From: Selenomonadaceae bacterium
GTDB lineage: Bacteria > Bacillota > Negativicutes > Selenomonadales > Selenomonadaceae
Reading direction: 5' to 3'
Length of the DNA: 32,478 bases
Assembly (NCBI GenBank): GCA_029338835.1
Contig: JAQYBD010000066.1
Coordinates: 1-32,478, forward strand
In this document: positions 32,376-32,478 of the stretch, piece after piece
Numbering within the stretch: the stretch's first letter is position 1
How the letters are laid out: the number at the start of each line of letters is the position of its first letter
Translations under genes and position numbers: made by a program
The notes under the pieces: model-generated
Database searches by the model: none
What the model was told of the DNA's origin: nothing
Seen by the model: only the letters and a program-made list of their open reading frames with translations

Positions 32376-32478
32376 AGTTAAGCCCTCGACTGATTAGTAG
32401 TAGTCAGCTCCATGCCTTGCAGCACTTCCACACCTACCCTATCGACCTTGTCTTCTTCAAGGAGTCTTACTAGCTTAC
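32376..32478 (-). rRNA. 23S rRNA, 3' end (partial)
   Basis: The minus strand matches the conserved 3' terminus of bacterial 23S rRNA: GGTGTGGAAGTGC, ATGGAGCTGAC, TACTAATCAGTCGAGGGCTT and AAC at the end. The exact mature end is inferred by comparison with known 23S termini and may be off by a few bases. The rest of the gene lies beyond the right edge. The stretch 32264-32375 is the 3' spacer, with two small hairpins (GAAGGAA-CAT-TTCCTTC, and CAGGA/TCCTG), and contains no 5S rRNA. Confidence 0.9.

Noticed and set aside
1..32478. CRISPR arrays, insertion sequences, phage genes
   Set aside because: I saw no regularly spaced repeats, transposase motifs, terminal inverted repeats or phage structural genes.

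Overview
The window looks like chromosome of a diderm Firmicute (Negativicutes, probably a Selenomonas/Mitsuokella-like member of the Selenomonadaceae). It combines Firmicute traits (T-box leaders on leuS and glyQS, a dnaG-rpoD-trmK-nif3 neighbourhood, YitT, a NarL-type two-component system) with outer-membrane traits (a two-partner secretion pair and an LptA/OstA-like protein). The genus is an inference from gene content; no marker gene is complete enough here to fix it.

Layout. 1-2257: a leftward tpsB-tpsA secretion operon, with tpsA running off the left edge, behind a leader that contains an intrinsic terminator. 2333-3889: a leftward ABC-F ATPase. 4152-6372: a rightward mannose-family PTS operon (IIB, IIC, IID, no IIA). 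6496-10918: a rightward four-gene sensory operon (anchored RbsB-type binding protein, DegS-like kinase, NarL-like regulator, anchored family-1 binding protein) with no transport permease. 10926-11735: a leftward HAD/Cof phosphatase. 11939-14721: leuS with its T-box leader and promoter. 14718-17188: leftward trmK, nif3 and yitT. 17273-17395: tRNA-Asn with a consensus promoter. 17402-18349: an odd chimeric frame built from a receiver fragment, a histidine-kinase fragment and an unknown domain. 18511-22627: leftward dgt, dnaG and rpoD. 22845-23366: a rightward lptA-like gene. 23525-26736: leftward glyQ-glyS with a glycine T-box. 26739-32160: two divergent Ppx/GppA family genes, the rightward one coupled to ppk1. 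Right edge: the 3' end of a 23S rRNA gene on the minus strand, with its terminator and no 5S gene next to it.

How they fit. TpsB would export TpsA across the outer membrane. The PTS and the sensory operon probably form one sugar-responsive unit, since both upstream regions share a CGCATATCA(A)GAT word. The T-boxes tie leuS and glyQS expression to tRNA charging. Ppk1 makes polyphosphate; the intact Ppx opposite could degrade it, while the Ppx-like partner of ppk1 has lost key motifs and may be regulatory. Four 11-bp-spaced TT(G/A)(T/C)(C/A)A-like repeats ahead of that operon resemble a Pho box.

Most worth checking: the permease-less two-binding-protein sensory cassette, the degenerate Ppx-like partner of Ppk1 with its Pho-box-like upstream region, the chimeric receiver/kinase frame beside tRNA-Asn, and the possible attenuator ahead of tpsBA.
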